From NCBI GenBank assembly GCA_035461905.1, contig DATHUV010000122.1, positions 1 to 24,364 on the forward strand: DNA of 24,364 nt, read 5' to 3'. Under the pieces are notes generated by a model, which saw nothing but the letters and a program-made list of their open reading frames with translations, ran no database searches and was not told the origin of the DNA. Shown piece after piece: positions 8,201-15,248 of this stretch. Origin of the DNA: SZUA-442 sp035461905. Lineage in GTDB: Bacteria; Actinomycetota; Acidimicrobiia; Spongiisociales; UBA5794. Position numbers and translations under genes: made by a program. How positions within the stretch are numbered: the first letter of the stretch is position 1; each line of letters opens with the position of its first letter.

Positions 8201-8479
8201 ACAACATCCCTGGGTCACGGTCCCGAGGGTGCAGCATGGGCGGTGGAGTGGTCGAGAACCGTCTCCGCCGTCTTCGTAGTGTCGTACCTCGATGCGATGG
8301 AGGCCGCGACGCTCCTTCCTGACTCGGACGAGGCATTCGATGCGCTCATCAACGCGTTCGTCGTTGCGAGGTCGCTGAGGGAGCTCCACTGGGAACTCAT
8401 GACACGACCCGGGATGGCTCCGGTGCCCCTCACGGCGATTCTGCGCCTGCTGGGGCGGGAAGCGGACGTCAGCGCCTAG
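5222..8479 (+). CDS. treS: Trehalose synthase / maltokinase fusion (TreS-Mak)
   Basis: 1085 residues from ATG 5222; a GTG at 5201 would add seven residues but lies in the probable promoter. Residues ~10-555 are a GH13 (alpha-amylase family) TreS that isomerises trehalose and maltose. Likely catalytic residues are Asp209 (GLRLDAVPY), Glu251 (LLAEANQ) and Asp317 (FLRNHDE). The opening WYKDAVIYELHVRAFSDSN is typical. Residues ~590-1085 are a maltokinase (Pep2/Mak): an N-cap with SWFLGPAPRR, Lys734 in IAIKLFRKVEPGINP, the catalytic loop HGDYRLDE (Asp942) and a DFG-like DFSGD (Asp959). Mak makes maltose-1-phosphate with ATP for GlgE. The loop motifs depart from the usual HGDxHLGQ and DFEGEP, so kinase strength is uncertain. 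It converges on otsB with an 11-bp overlap. Confidence 0.95.
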   Translation: MAVDPRVLRPPLWYKDAVIYELHVRAFSDSNDDGIGDFPGLTSRLDYLSTLGIDTIWLLPFYPSPLRDDGYDIADYYDVHSSYGSLDDFRTFLDAAHSRNMRVITELVINHTSDQHPWFQRARRAEPGSPERDFYVWSDTPDKYSDVRIIFQDTETSNWSWDPVAGAYYWHRFFSHQPDLNYDNDLVREAVTDALRFWFDLGVDGLRLDAVPYLYEREGTNGENLPETHAELKRLRSVIDEHYENRMLLAEANQWPEDSVAYFGDGDECHMAFHFPLMPRLYLALQRENRLPIIDILEQTPPIPQDAQWAIFLRNHDELTLEMVSEEERDLMWRTYAPDRRARLNLGIRRRLAPLLDNDRRRIELLISLLLSLPGTPVLYYGDEIGMGDNIFLADRDGVRTPMQWSNDRNAGFSRANPQSLYLPVVVDPQFHYETVNVEAEQANPNSLLWWVRDMVHRRKRHPVFGRGDIEFLGPANEQVLAYLRHGETETILIVANLSRQSQFVELDLARYEGQGVTEMLGRTEFPAIGDTPYVLSLGPYGYYWFIIDGLGLDTHDEGDVIELFGPLEDAFATDGPMLSVLGKHLAHQSWFLGPAPRRSQISVRDLIPVTKGEQEANLWIALVSIAHTTSPDDVYLVPIGISFEADVDGVIARVHRDGHDGVLYDGLADERLRRALLAAMIADETMLGRAGSLNFSAGDLPIGPDAVDTLASTVSTNQRGESYISYGSGIAIKLFRKVEPGINPDLELRRFLTERTGFDNVSDTYGAIEYRSGDTNTIGVLQQSFEVSETAWGAFSGLCSEWLERRVDHDAPPPPVPSLISIEDLRQVDADHDPDMADTVALARQLGSVTARMHIALGSQSEEPDLQPVGFTQLYQQSLYQSLRAGVRQELRSIRKLRSGAGPEIASGVDDVIGSEAELLGMLDPVRRIPMSGSRIRCHGDYRLDEVYFVEGEFIIEDFSGDHNRPLSERRLRGSALRDVAQMVRSIDYVALTTSLGHGPEGAAWAVEWSRTVSAVFVVSYLDAMEAATLLPDSDEAFDALINAFVVARSLRELHWELMTRPGMAPVPLTAILRLLGREADVSA

Positions 8480-9209
8480 CGGACAGAAACCCTTCGAGGG
8501 TGGCGAAGGTGGTCGCGACATCATCGGGGCCGCCGATCCTGAACCGAGCGGCCGTTGGCCCGTCGCCGACCTTGATCCCGATGTCGTCGGTCCCGAGTGA
8601 CACGAACACGTCCTCGTCCGTCACGTCATCGCCGACATAGACGACGAACTCTGCATCCGTCTGCGCTCGAACGGCCTCGATCGCGGTGCCCTTCGTCCCG
8701 TGGCCGATCACGACCTCGAGAACTTCCTTGCCCTCGATGATCCTTGCGTCGAACGCGGCGACCGCATCACGTGCGTCATTGAGCGCGCCGCTCCGATCCC
8801 CCGCATGGCGGTAGTGGAAGGCGGCGCCGAGCCGTTTTGGCTCGACGGCGGCGCCTGGATGTCGTGCGGCAACGGCTGTGAGCGCTTCGGTGATCGAGGC
8901 CACGGTGGCCCGCTCCTCGTTGGTCGGTGCGCCACCGAGGAGCGCGCCGTGGTTGCCGATGAGCCGGACGCCGATGGGCGTCCCGACGAACGACTCGAGC
9001 GTCGGCTCGGACCGACCCGAGATGATGACCGGTCGAACGCTCGGATGCCTCGACACGGCGAGGAAGGCGTCGAGGGCTCCGCGGTGGGGCACGGCATCCT
9101 CGGGCTCCGGGACGATCGGGGACAGCACCCCGTCGTAGTCGCTCGCGACGAGCAACACCTCAGCGGTCGCCACTCGGGCGAGGGCTGCTTCGAGATCCGT
9201 GCTGGTCAC
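8469..9209 (-). CDS. otsB: Trehalose-6-phosphate phosphatase
   Basis: 246 residues from the GTG at 9209, which overlaps the otsA stop as GTGA (4 nt), the classic sign of translational coupling; a GTG further upstream at 9245 is less likely. This is a HAD-superfamily phosphatase that removes phosphate from trehalose-6-phosphate. Motif I is SDYDGVLSPI (Asp24 nucleophile, Asp26 acid), motif II is VIISGR, the motif III lysine lies in GHGTKGTAI, and motif IV is YVGDDVTDEDVF. The cap region includes GNHGALLGG and EPKRLGAAFHYRHAG, as in other OtsB proteins. Length and motif order are normal. The 3' end overlaps the convergent treS-maltokinase gene by 11 bp. Confidence 0.93.
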   Translation of the reverse strand: MTSTDLEAALARVATAEVLLVASDYDGVLSPIVPEPEDAVPHRGALDAFLAVSRHPSVRPVIISGRSEPTLESFVGTPIGVRLIGNHGALLGGAPTNEERATVASITEALTAVAARHPGAAVEPKRLGAAFHYRHAGDRSGALNDARDAVAAFDARIIEGKEVLEVVIGHGTKGTAIEAVRAQTDAEFVVYVGDDVTDEDVFVSLGTDDIGIKVGDGPTAARFRIGGPDDVATTFATLEGFLSARR

Positions 9210-10576
9210 AGCTCTTCGAGGGTCGACAGGCAGTCGCGCGCCCACTCGAACACGTCGGATCGTCGGACGACCCTCCTGAGCTCACGCATGCGGCGAGCCT
9301 GTTCCTCCCGCGGCATCGACGCAGCCGTTGCGATGCCGTCGACAACGGCGTCGATGTCGTATGGGTTCACGATGACGGCGGATCTGAGCTGCTCGGCCGC
9401 GCCGGCGAACTCCGAAAGCACAAGCACCCCGTCGTTGTCCACACGGCAAGCCGCGTATTCCTTGGCGACGAGGTTCATCCCGTCACGTAGCGGCGTCACG
9501 AGCATCACGTCGGCGGCGACGTAGTACGCAATGACATCCTCGAACGGGAGCGTGCGGTACAGGTACGAGACCGGTGCCCACCCGGGTTCTCGGTGATCGC
9601 CGTTGATCCGTCCTACGAGCTGCTCTATCTCGCTACGGAGGCTCTGGTAGGCCGGAACCTGCTCACGGCTCGGTACGGCGACCTGGATGAACGAATATGG
9701 CCGTTCGGCCATGGGTGACTGGTCGAGGAGGTTGGAGAACGCCTTCAATCTGAGGTCGATCCCCTTCGTGTAGTCGAGGCGATCCATGCCGAGGATCACG
9801 GTCTCGGGATCGCCGAGGTCGTGACGGATCTGTGCGGCACGTTCGCGGATCTCGGGGGAGCGGGCCATCCGTTCGAACTCGGCAGTGTCGATGGCGATGG
9901 GCGCAGGCTGGAGATGCACCGCGCGCCCGTTCCACCGAAGATCACGGCGCCCCAGGGATTCCGCGCCTGCGATCCGTCGTGCCGCCCTCGAGAAGTTGTC
10001 GGCACTCTGGCGGGTTTGGAAGGCGAGGACGTCGGCGCCGAGGAGGCCCTCGAGGATCTGCCGGCGCCACGGGAGCCGGGAGAAGATCTCGATCGGCGGG
10101 AAGGGGATGTGGAGGTAGAACCCGATCGTCGCGTCGGGGGTCATCCCTCGCAGCATCGACGGTACGAGCTGGAGTTGATAGTCCTGCACCCACGCGATAT
10201 CCCCGGGATTCGTCACCGCCGCCGTTTCCTCCGCGTATCGGCGATTCACCTCGACATAGGGTCGCCACCAATGGCGATGGAACTCCGGAGCGACGATCGC
10301 GTCGTGGTACAAGGGCCAGAGGGTTCCATTGCAGAAGCCGTAGTAGAACTCCTCTACCTCGCGCTCGCTCAGGGCGACGGGGCGCTGGAGGATGCCCTCG
10401 TGCTCGAAGGGTTCGGCCTCGAAGTCTGCGATGCCGGGCCAGCCCACCCATGCGCCTGCGGCGTTCTGTAGGACCGGCACGAGGGCCCGAACCAGCCCTC
10501 CGGGACTGGTGGTCCACCCGTCGTCCCCACGGGAGACGGGCAGGCGATTCGCGACGACGATGATGCGTTGAACGAT
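9206..10576 (-). CDS. otsA: Trehalose-6-phosphate synthase, apparent ATC start
   Basis: About 456 residues, a GT20 enzyme joining UDP-glucose and glucose-6-phosphate. In this frame no ATG, GTG or TTG lies between an upstream stop and residue 33. Yet residues 1-32 are plainly OtsA: IIVVANRLPVS (Arg11) and TTSPGGLVRAL (Gly26-Gly27), the substrate loop. The likely start is ATC at 10576, with GGAGG 3 nt and AAGGAG 12 nt upstream; translation from GTG 10480 would lose that loop. Other landmarks are DYQLQLVP (Asp132), HIPFPP (His156), GMDRLDYTKG (Arg266, Lys271) and RDGMNLVAKEYA. Positions agree closely with E. coli OtsA (Arg9, Asp130, His154, Arg262, Lys267). It ends in a GTGA overlap with otsB. 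A base error at the start codon is possible. Confidence 0.9.
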   Translation of the reverse strand: MVQRIIVVANRLPVSRGDDGWTTSPGGLVRALVPVLQNAAGAWVGWPGIADFEAEPFEHEGILQRPVALSEREVEEFYYGFCNGTLWPLYHDAIVAPEFHRHWWRPYVEVNRRYAEETAAVTNPGDIAWVQDYQLQLVPSMLRGMTPDATIGFYLHIPFPPIEIFSRLPWRRQILEGLLGADVLAFQTRQSADNFSRAARRIAGAESLGRRDLRWNGRAVHLQPAPIAIDTAEFERMARSPEIRERAAQIRHDLGDPETVILGMDRLDYTKGIDLRLKAFSNLLDQSPMAERPYSFIQVAVPSREQVPAYQSLRSEIEQLVGRINGDHREPGWAPVSYLYRTLPFEDVIAYYVAADVMLVTPLRDGMNLVAKEYAACRVDNDGVLVLSEFAGAAEQLRSAVIVNPYDIDAVVDGIATAASMPREEQARRMRELRRVVRRSDVFEWARDCLSTLEEL

Positions 10577-10597
10577 GGTCCTCCGTCTCTCCTTCCG

Positions 10598-10603
10598 AGC
10601 CTA
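10598..10603 (-). promoter_or_regulatory. Possible -10 element of otsA
   Basis: TAGGCT on the minus strand, identical to the hexamer in front of treS. It would place a transcription start near 10591, leaving a leader of about 15 nt that contains the purine-rich AAGGAG/GGAGG segment before the ATC start. No convincing -35 is seen, and otsA could equally be read from the genes upstream on the same strand. Confidence 0.3.
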
Positions 10604-10653
10604 CCCGAGTCCATTCCGTGGTCCTCGGGCGGAGTGACCTGTGTCAGTCCGAG

Positions 10654-11103
10654 TCAGCGGGGACCGAACAGACGCCGGAGGACGAACAGGACGACTGCGA
10701 ACCCCGCACCTGCCGCCGCGGCGGACCGGAAATCGACCCGGACGTTCGGGTCTCCCTCGATCGTGCCAGCGAACAGCACTCCGATCACGCTGCCGGCCTC
10801 TGCCTTCACGGTGTCCGCGATCACGACGCCTGCACCACCGGACCGAAGGGTCGCGGTGTCCGTCGTGAGGAATCCCACGCCGCTCATGTTCACGTCTGCG
10901 GTCGTCGAATCGATCGTGAACGCGCCAGCCTGCGAGAGCGAGACGTTGTCCGCCTCGATCGTCTGGGCGCCACCCTGGGTGATCTCGACGACGCCGGCCT
11001 CGATGCGGCCTGCGCCGCCCTGGGCGATCGTCACGTGCTCCGCCCGAAGGTCCTCGATGATCTCCTCGACGCCCTCGTCATCGTGATTCGTGCTGTCATC
11101 CAC
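10654..11103 (-). CDS. Membrane-anchored protein with six 15-residue QGGA-type repeats
   Basis: 149 residues from the GTG at 11103, with GGAGGT 9 nt upstream; the open frame continues further but without a credible start. An acidic N-terminus (1-27) is followed by six contiguous 15-residue repeats at 28-42, 43-57, 58-72, 73-87, 88-102 and 103-117. Each opens with a pattern like QGGAxxIEAxxVxIx; later copies degrade to SGGA and AGSV. A strict 15-residue period with alternating small and hydrophobic residues suggests a beta-solenoid. Residues ~127-142 form one membrane helix, ending RRLFGPR, so the repeats are probably cytoplasmic and tail-anchored. Function unknown. It lies 70 bp after the secreted-protein gene and 77 bp before otsA, all on one strand. 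Confidence 0.78.
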   Translation of the reverse strand: MDDSTNHDDEGVEEIIEDLRAEHVTIAQGGAGRIEAGVVEITQGGAQTIEADNVSLSQAGAFTIDSTTADVNMSGVGFLTTDTATLRSGGAGVVIADTVKAEAGSVIGVLFAGTIEGDPNVRVDFRSAAAAGAGFAVVLFVLRRLFGPR

Positions 11104-11173
11104 GTCGTTGCCACCTCCATAGCGAACCCTAGATGCTCGATGAGACGTCGGCGGCCGTTCGGTCAGCCGAGGG

Positions 11174-13345
11174 TCAGAAGTTCCCGGCAATCGGACGGAA
11201 TCCGGGCTCACCGAAGAGGAAGTCGACGTCCGCATCGCCGGGCGTGTTGGTGAACCTGAGGTAGAAGCGGGCCTGTTGGTCCCTGAAGAGGCCGACGGAG
11301 TCGATTCCGGTGCCCTGCCAGTCCCCAGCGACGATGCGGTCGCCGGGATCACCAAAGATGAACTGGATGTCGGCGTTGCCCTGGGTGTGCGAGTTCCGCA
11401 TGTAGACGAGTCCCGTGGTCGTACGGTGCAGTCCGATCGTGTCGATCCCGTCCCCGTCGAAGTCTCCGACGAATGGCCGGTCACCGACGTCGCCGAAGAA
11501 GTAGGAGCGCTCAGCCGCACCGAGGCCACCGTCGTCGGAGCCGAGCCTGTCGATCACGAAGATCTGGGCCTCGCTCGGTCGGTAGATCGATACGGTGTCG
11601 CACCCATCGCCGTTGAAGTCGCCCGCAAGCGGGATGTCGCCGGGGTTCCCGAAGAAGAACCGGACATCGGCGATCCCCTGGGTGTTCGAGTTCCGAAGGT
11701 AGACGAACCCGTCCGACTGGCGGTACAAGCCAGGTGTGTCGGTCCCGTCGCAGTTCCAGTCCCCCATGAACGGCACGTCGCCCGGGTCACCGAAGTAGAA
11801 GGACCTCACACCGTCCCGGTCCCGCAGGTGCCACAGTCCCTGCGTCGGATCGACAACGCCGACACCATCTTGGGTTGGGCCCAGTCGGAACGGGATCGTG
11901 TCGGTGTACTTGAACAGGAGGACCGCTCCGGGTGCGAGGAGGGGCTCTGCGAACCTCAGGTCCGGATTGGGCTCCTCATCCGCGACAGGTGGAACCTGCT
12001 GGAGTGATAGGGCCTTGACCTTCCCGTCGGTGGCATCGAGGTACTCGAGGGTCGTGCGATCCACGGTGAATGGTGCGCCGGTGAAGTCGAACTCGAGCCG
12101 GATCCGCCCCGGCGATTCGGCTCCGGGGAGAGGAACCGACCCAAACCCTACCGAGTGGGTGTGGCGACCGTTCTGCACCATGACGTACCTCTGTCCGGTG
12201 GCGTCCCGGAAGAATCCGACAGGGATGTCCATCGGTGCCTCGCCGTCAGCGGCTCGGATGGCCGCCAGGTATGGGTCGCCGGCCGCGCCGCGGGCCCATG
12301 GGCGCGTGCCGAGGGGTGTGACTGCCCTGGGGTGTGCTGCCCTGATGAACCGGACGTCGACCGAGGTGAGCTGCGTCATCGTGGGGCCGAGGTTGGCGAG
12401 TTCCTCGTTGACGTCGGCAACGATGCTCCAGGCGTCCGTCTTGGGGGCGGCCCAGTCGCCGACCCCGTCGAAGAGGGCCGATCCGCCCCATGCCGTGGCG
12501 GACGAGTGCTTGGCGCCGTCGGCCGCCTGGTAGATGAACCACGAGTGGCCGGTGTATCCGTAGAGGAGTCCGACCATGGCCTGCCACCTGAGGTCCGACT
12601 CGGTGTGTGAACGATCGAAGCCGCTCTCGGCACCGACGTAGGCGTTGAGGTACTGCCAGTACGGGACCCCCTTCTGCAGGGCTCGAGCGCGGTACCGCTC
12701 GAGCGCCGAGTAGTGCAGGTGGTCGAAGAAGTAGTCGCTGCTCATCAGGACGTCCGCATCGACGTTCGACACCCAGTAAGCGAGGACGTCGTCGGCGTTC
12801 GCGACGTAGATGCTCATGTTCGTGTACACCAAGGCGTCGGGATCGGCCGCCCGCACGTTCTCGATCCCGGCCTGGACTTGCGCGAGTGCGGTGATGCTGC
12901 CTGCCTCGTCGCCGACCTGGAAACCGATCCGTCCCTGCTTGCCTGCCATTCCCCCGACCAGCTCGCCCGTGGACTCGAAGGCGAACCCGTTCCACACCGA
13001 AGAGGTGCCGTCGCTTCTCAGCCAGGAGATGAAGGGGTTCGACGAGGGGTTCCATCCGTCGACCTCGGCTGCCCCGTCCTCCCAGAGCATCTTCGCTGTG
13101 GCCCCGAATGGCCCGAAGTAGTCGGCCACGACGGACGGCGGCGGCGTCCCCATGGACGCGGACAGCGATGTGATCAGCATCGGGTTCGTGCGCACCCACT
13201 TCATCCCCGGTTCGAGGCCGGACACCTCGGAACCGAGGGACGTGATGGGCCATTCGCCGGCCGATGGATCATCCTGGGCCCACGCGGGTCCGAGCGCCCC
13301 GAGGACGAGGACGAGCGAAACAAGCAAGGTCACGTACCGTCGCAT
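11174..13345 (-). CDS. Secreted protein, possible glycoside-hydrolase-like domain plus FG-GAP-like repeats
   Basis: 723 residues from ATG 13345; the frame continues to 13624 but lacks a signal peptide there. Residues 1-23 are a signal peptide ending AWA. Residues ~24-400 are an unrecognised aromatic-rich domain. Stretches such as DPDALVYTNMSIYV, DADVLMSSDYFFDHLHY, GVPYWQYLNAYVG and GYTGHSWFIYQAADG follow the strand/helix rhythm of TIM-barrel hydrolases, but no catalytic pair can be assigned. A beta-sandwich-like segment (~400-500) follows. Residues ~500-723 hold four full repeats and one partial, each with FGDPGD-x-GDW/F and a Ca-binding loop (DWNCDGTD, DFNGDGCD, DFDGDGID; the last, DWQGTGID, is degenerate). 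These resemble FG-GAP/VCBS beta-propeller blades. No ribosome site is seen. It is divergent from the SulP gene. Confidence 0.75.
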   Translation of the reverse strand: MRRYVTLLVSLVLVLGALGPAWAQDDPSAGEWPITSLGSEVSGLEPGMKWVRTNPMLITSLSASMGTPPPSVVADYFGPFGATAKMLWEDGAAEVDGWNPSSNPFISWLRSDGTSSVWNGFAFESTGELVGGMAGKQGRIGFQVGDEAGSITALAQVQAGIENVRAADPDALVYTNMSIYVANADDVLAYWVSNVDADVLMSSDYFFDHLHYSALERYRARALQKGVPYWQYLNAYVGAESGFDRSHTESDLRWQAMVGLLYGYTGHSWFIYQAADGAKHSSATAWGGSALFDGVGDWAAPKTDAWSIVADVNEELANLGPTMTQLTSVDVRFIRAAHPRAVTPLGTRPWARGAAGDPYLAAIRAADGEAPMDIPVGFFRDATGQRYVMVQNGRHTHSVGFGSVPLPGAESPGRIRLEFDFTGAPFTVDRTTLEYLDATDGKVKALSLQQVPPVADEEPNPDLRFAEPLLAPGAVLLFKYTDTIPFRLGPTQDGVGVVDPTQGLWHLRDRDGVRSFYFGDPGDVPFMGDWNCDGTDTPGLYRQSDGFVYLRNSNTQGIADVRFFFGNPGDIPLAGDFNGDGCDTVSIYRPSEAQIFVIDRLGSDDGGLGAAERSYFFGDVGDRPFVGDFDGDGIDTIGLHRTTTGLVYMRNSHTQGNADIQFIFGDPGDRIVAGDWQGTGIDSVGLFRDQQARFYLRFTNTPGDADVDFLFGEPGFRPIAGNF

Positions 13346-13470
13346 CGAGGAATGATGGCCGTCGTGACGGTTTATCCACACCTCCGACGCATGCTTCACC
13401 CTTTCGGGAGGATGTCGAAGTGCAGTATTGCTGGGATTCTGACGGTTCAGTCGAGGCAGACTCGGTGACC

Positions 13471-13494
13471 ATGAATCGGGTGGAGGGATCGTGA
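13471..13494 (+). CDS. Possible 7-residue leader ORF overlapping the SulP start
   Basis: ATG 13471 opens MNRVEGS and stops at TGA 13492-13494, which overlaps the GTG start of the SulP gene as GTGA. Its body contains the GGAGGG (13482-13487) that lies only 3 nt before that GTG. An in-frame GTG at 13465 is an alternative start. Such an overlap would allow termination-reinitiation. It is too short to judge by codon use. Confidence 0.25.
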   Translation: MNRVEGS

Positions 13495-15167
13495 CAGGGA
13501 TCAGGAGCCGGGTCGACTCGCTGAGGCGACGAAGGGGCCTCAAGCAGGATGCGGTGGCAGGTCTCGTCCTGGGAGTCGAGAGCGTCCCGGATGGGCTTGC
13601 TGGCGGGCTCCTCGCCGGAGTCAACCCTGTCTTCGGGCTCTATGCCTACATGGTGGGCACCGTTTCCGGCGCCCTCTTCACGAGTTCGACCTTCATGGCC
13701 GTCCAGGCCACCGGCGCCATGGCGATCATCGTGTCGGACGTGCCAAGCGTTCACACTGGTGAGGACCCGGAGTCGGCCCTATTCACTCTCTCGATCATCA
13801 CCGGGGTGATCATGCTGGTAGCCGGCCTGCTCAGACTCGGGTCCCTGCTCCGTTGGGTGTCGAACGCCGTAATGGTGGGCTTCATCAACGCCGTGGGCGT
13901 GAACATCATTCTCGGACAGCTGGACAACTTCAGCGGGTACGAGGCGGAGGGATCCAACCGTGTCCTGCGCGCATTCGATCTCCTGCTCAACCTGAGTGAA
14001 GCTCACTGGCCCTCGATGCTCATCGGGACCGTCACCATCCTTTTGATCATCATCCTGGAGCGAACCCGGTTGGGAGCACTCGGAATGGTCGTGGCCATTG
14101 TCGCTACTTCCGCCCTGGCCGTGATCATCGACAGAACCGTGGCGACACTCGGTGACGTCACGGAGATACCGGGCTCACTCCCGCTGCCCGTCCTTCCCGA
14201 CCCGGGCCTGATCGTCGATCTCATCGTTCCCGCCGCGGCGCTCGCGTTCGTCGGGCTGGTGCAGGGCGCCGCGATATCAGCGAACTTCCCAAACCCGGAT
14301 GGCCGCTACCCCGATGCTTCTCGTGACTTCGTCGGGCAGGGAGTCGCCAACGTGGCGTCGGGACTCTTCCAGGGCATGCCGGTTGGTGGATCGATGTCCG
14401 GGAGTTCCCTGGTGAAGGAAGCGGGAGCGAGGACGAAAGCGGCAATGGTCATCGCCTCGGTCGTGATGGCCGTGTGCATCCTCGTCCTTGGGGAGGCAGT
14501 GGCCTACATCGCCATGCCCGCCCTGGCGGGACTCCTGATGCTGATCGGATTCCGTACCATCAAGCCCGCCGACATCAAGGCGGTATGGCGAACCGGTCCG
14601 ACTCAGGCCGCCGTCCTTGCTGTCACATTCACGCTCACGATGCTGATCCCGCTGCAAACTGCCGTTCTGGTCGGTGCGGGTATCTCGGTGATCCTCTACG
14701 TGATTCGACAGTCGAATCAGGTCAAGGTGAAGGAGTGGGAGTTCGATGGGAGCGGCCGAATGAGGGAGGTCGACCCCCCAACCGAGGTGCCGGAGCAATC
14801 GGTGCTGGTGCTCCAGCCGTATGGCAGCCTGTTCTTTGCGGCAGCGCCGGTGTTCGAGAGCGCGCTGCCTCGAATCACGGAGCGCTCGCGGCGCTCCGTT
14901 GTCATCCTTCGGCTTCGAGGGAAGAGCGACCTTGGCTCCACCTTCATGGAGGTCATCTCCCGCTATGGGATCAAGCTCAACGAGGTCGACAGCAAGCTGA
15001 TGATCGTCTCCGCATCGCCCAGGGTGATCGAGCAGCTCAATATCACCGGTGTTGCCGACATCCTCGGACCTGAGAACGTATACCCGTCCGATGAGTGGAT
15101 CGGTGGAACTCTGGCCCGTGCGCACGCAGATGCCAGGGCATGGATCGACGCGCAGACGACTCGCTGA
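13491..15167 (+). CDS. SulP family inorganic anion transporter with STAS domain
   Basis: 558 residues, GTG start behind GGAGGG (3-nt spacing). The N-terminal AVAGLVLGVESVPDGLAGG is the first SulP helix pair, and about 10-12 membrane segments run to residue ~400. The conserved region PVGGSMSGSSLVKEAGARTK matches the SulP helix-8 area (GxxxxSxxxxxxGxxT). Residues ~430-545 form a STAS domain (SVLVLQPYGSLFFAAAPVFE, then VVILRLRGKSDLGSTFMEVI) that faces the cytoplasm and regulates transport in SulP proteins. Substrates in the family include sulfate, bicarbonate and other anions; this one is not determined. It is divergent from the secreted FG-GAP gene (145-bp gap) and convergent with the potassium channel gene. 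Confidence 0.93.
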   Translation: MTGIRSRVDSLRRRRGLKQDAVAGLVLGVESVPDGLAGGLLAGVNPVFGLYAYMVGTVSGALFTSSTFMAVQATGAMAIIVSDVPSVHTGEDPESALFTLSIITGVIMLVAGLLRLGSLLRWVSNAVMVGFINAVGVNIILGQLDNFSGYEAEGSNRVLRAFDLLLNLSEAHWPSMLIGTVTILLIIILERTRLGALGMVVAIVATSALAVIIDRTVATLGDVTEIPGSLPLPVLPDPGLIVDLIVPAAALAFVGLVQGAAISANFPNPDGRYPDASRDFVGQGVANVASGLFQGMPVGGSMSGSSLVKEAGARTKAAMVIASVVMAVCILVLGEAVAYIAMPALAGLLMLIGFRTIKPADIKAVWRTGPTQAAVLAVTFTLTMLIPLQTAVLVGAGISVILYVIRQSNQVKVKEWEFDGSGRMREVDPPTEVPEQSVLVLQPYGSLFFAAAPVFESALPRITERSRRSVVILRLRGKSDLGSTFMEVISRYGIKLNEVDSKLMIVSASPRVIEQLNITGVADILGPENVYPSDEWIGGTLARAHADARAWIDAQTTR

Positions 15168-15248
15168 GTCGCGCCTCGGCCACGTCCGCGCCGAGAACTC
15201 GATGGGCGCGATACCAGTTCGCACCAGCGAGCGCCTTCGTTCGGGTCG

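Noticed and set aside
7538..8524. 328-codon minus-strand open frame
   Set aside because: Lies opposite the maltokinase half of the TreS fusion, which has clear family motifs; no ribosome site or recognisable domain.
9206..10480. otsA starting at the GTG at 10480
   Set aside because: This would remove the conserved N-terminal strand and the Gly-Gly substrate loop, which are intact just upstream in the same frame.
12246..13253. 335-codon minus-strand open frame in another frame of the secreted-protein gene
   Set aside because: Arg/Gly-rich translation typical of an out-of-frame reading; the other frame has a signal peptide and FG-GAP-like repeats.
13359..13370. CCGTC-GT-GACGG palindrome as an operator for the divergent SulP and secreted-protein genes
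   Set aside because: Arms are only 5 bp, and no promoter elements could be aligned with it.
15157..15171. Small hairpin (CGACTC/GAGTCG) at the SulP stop codon as terminator
   Set aside because: Arms of only 6 bp and no T-run; could be chance in GC-rich DNA.
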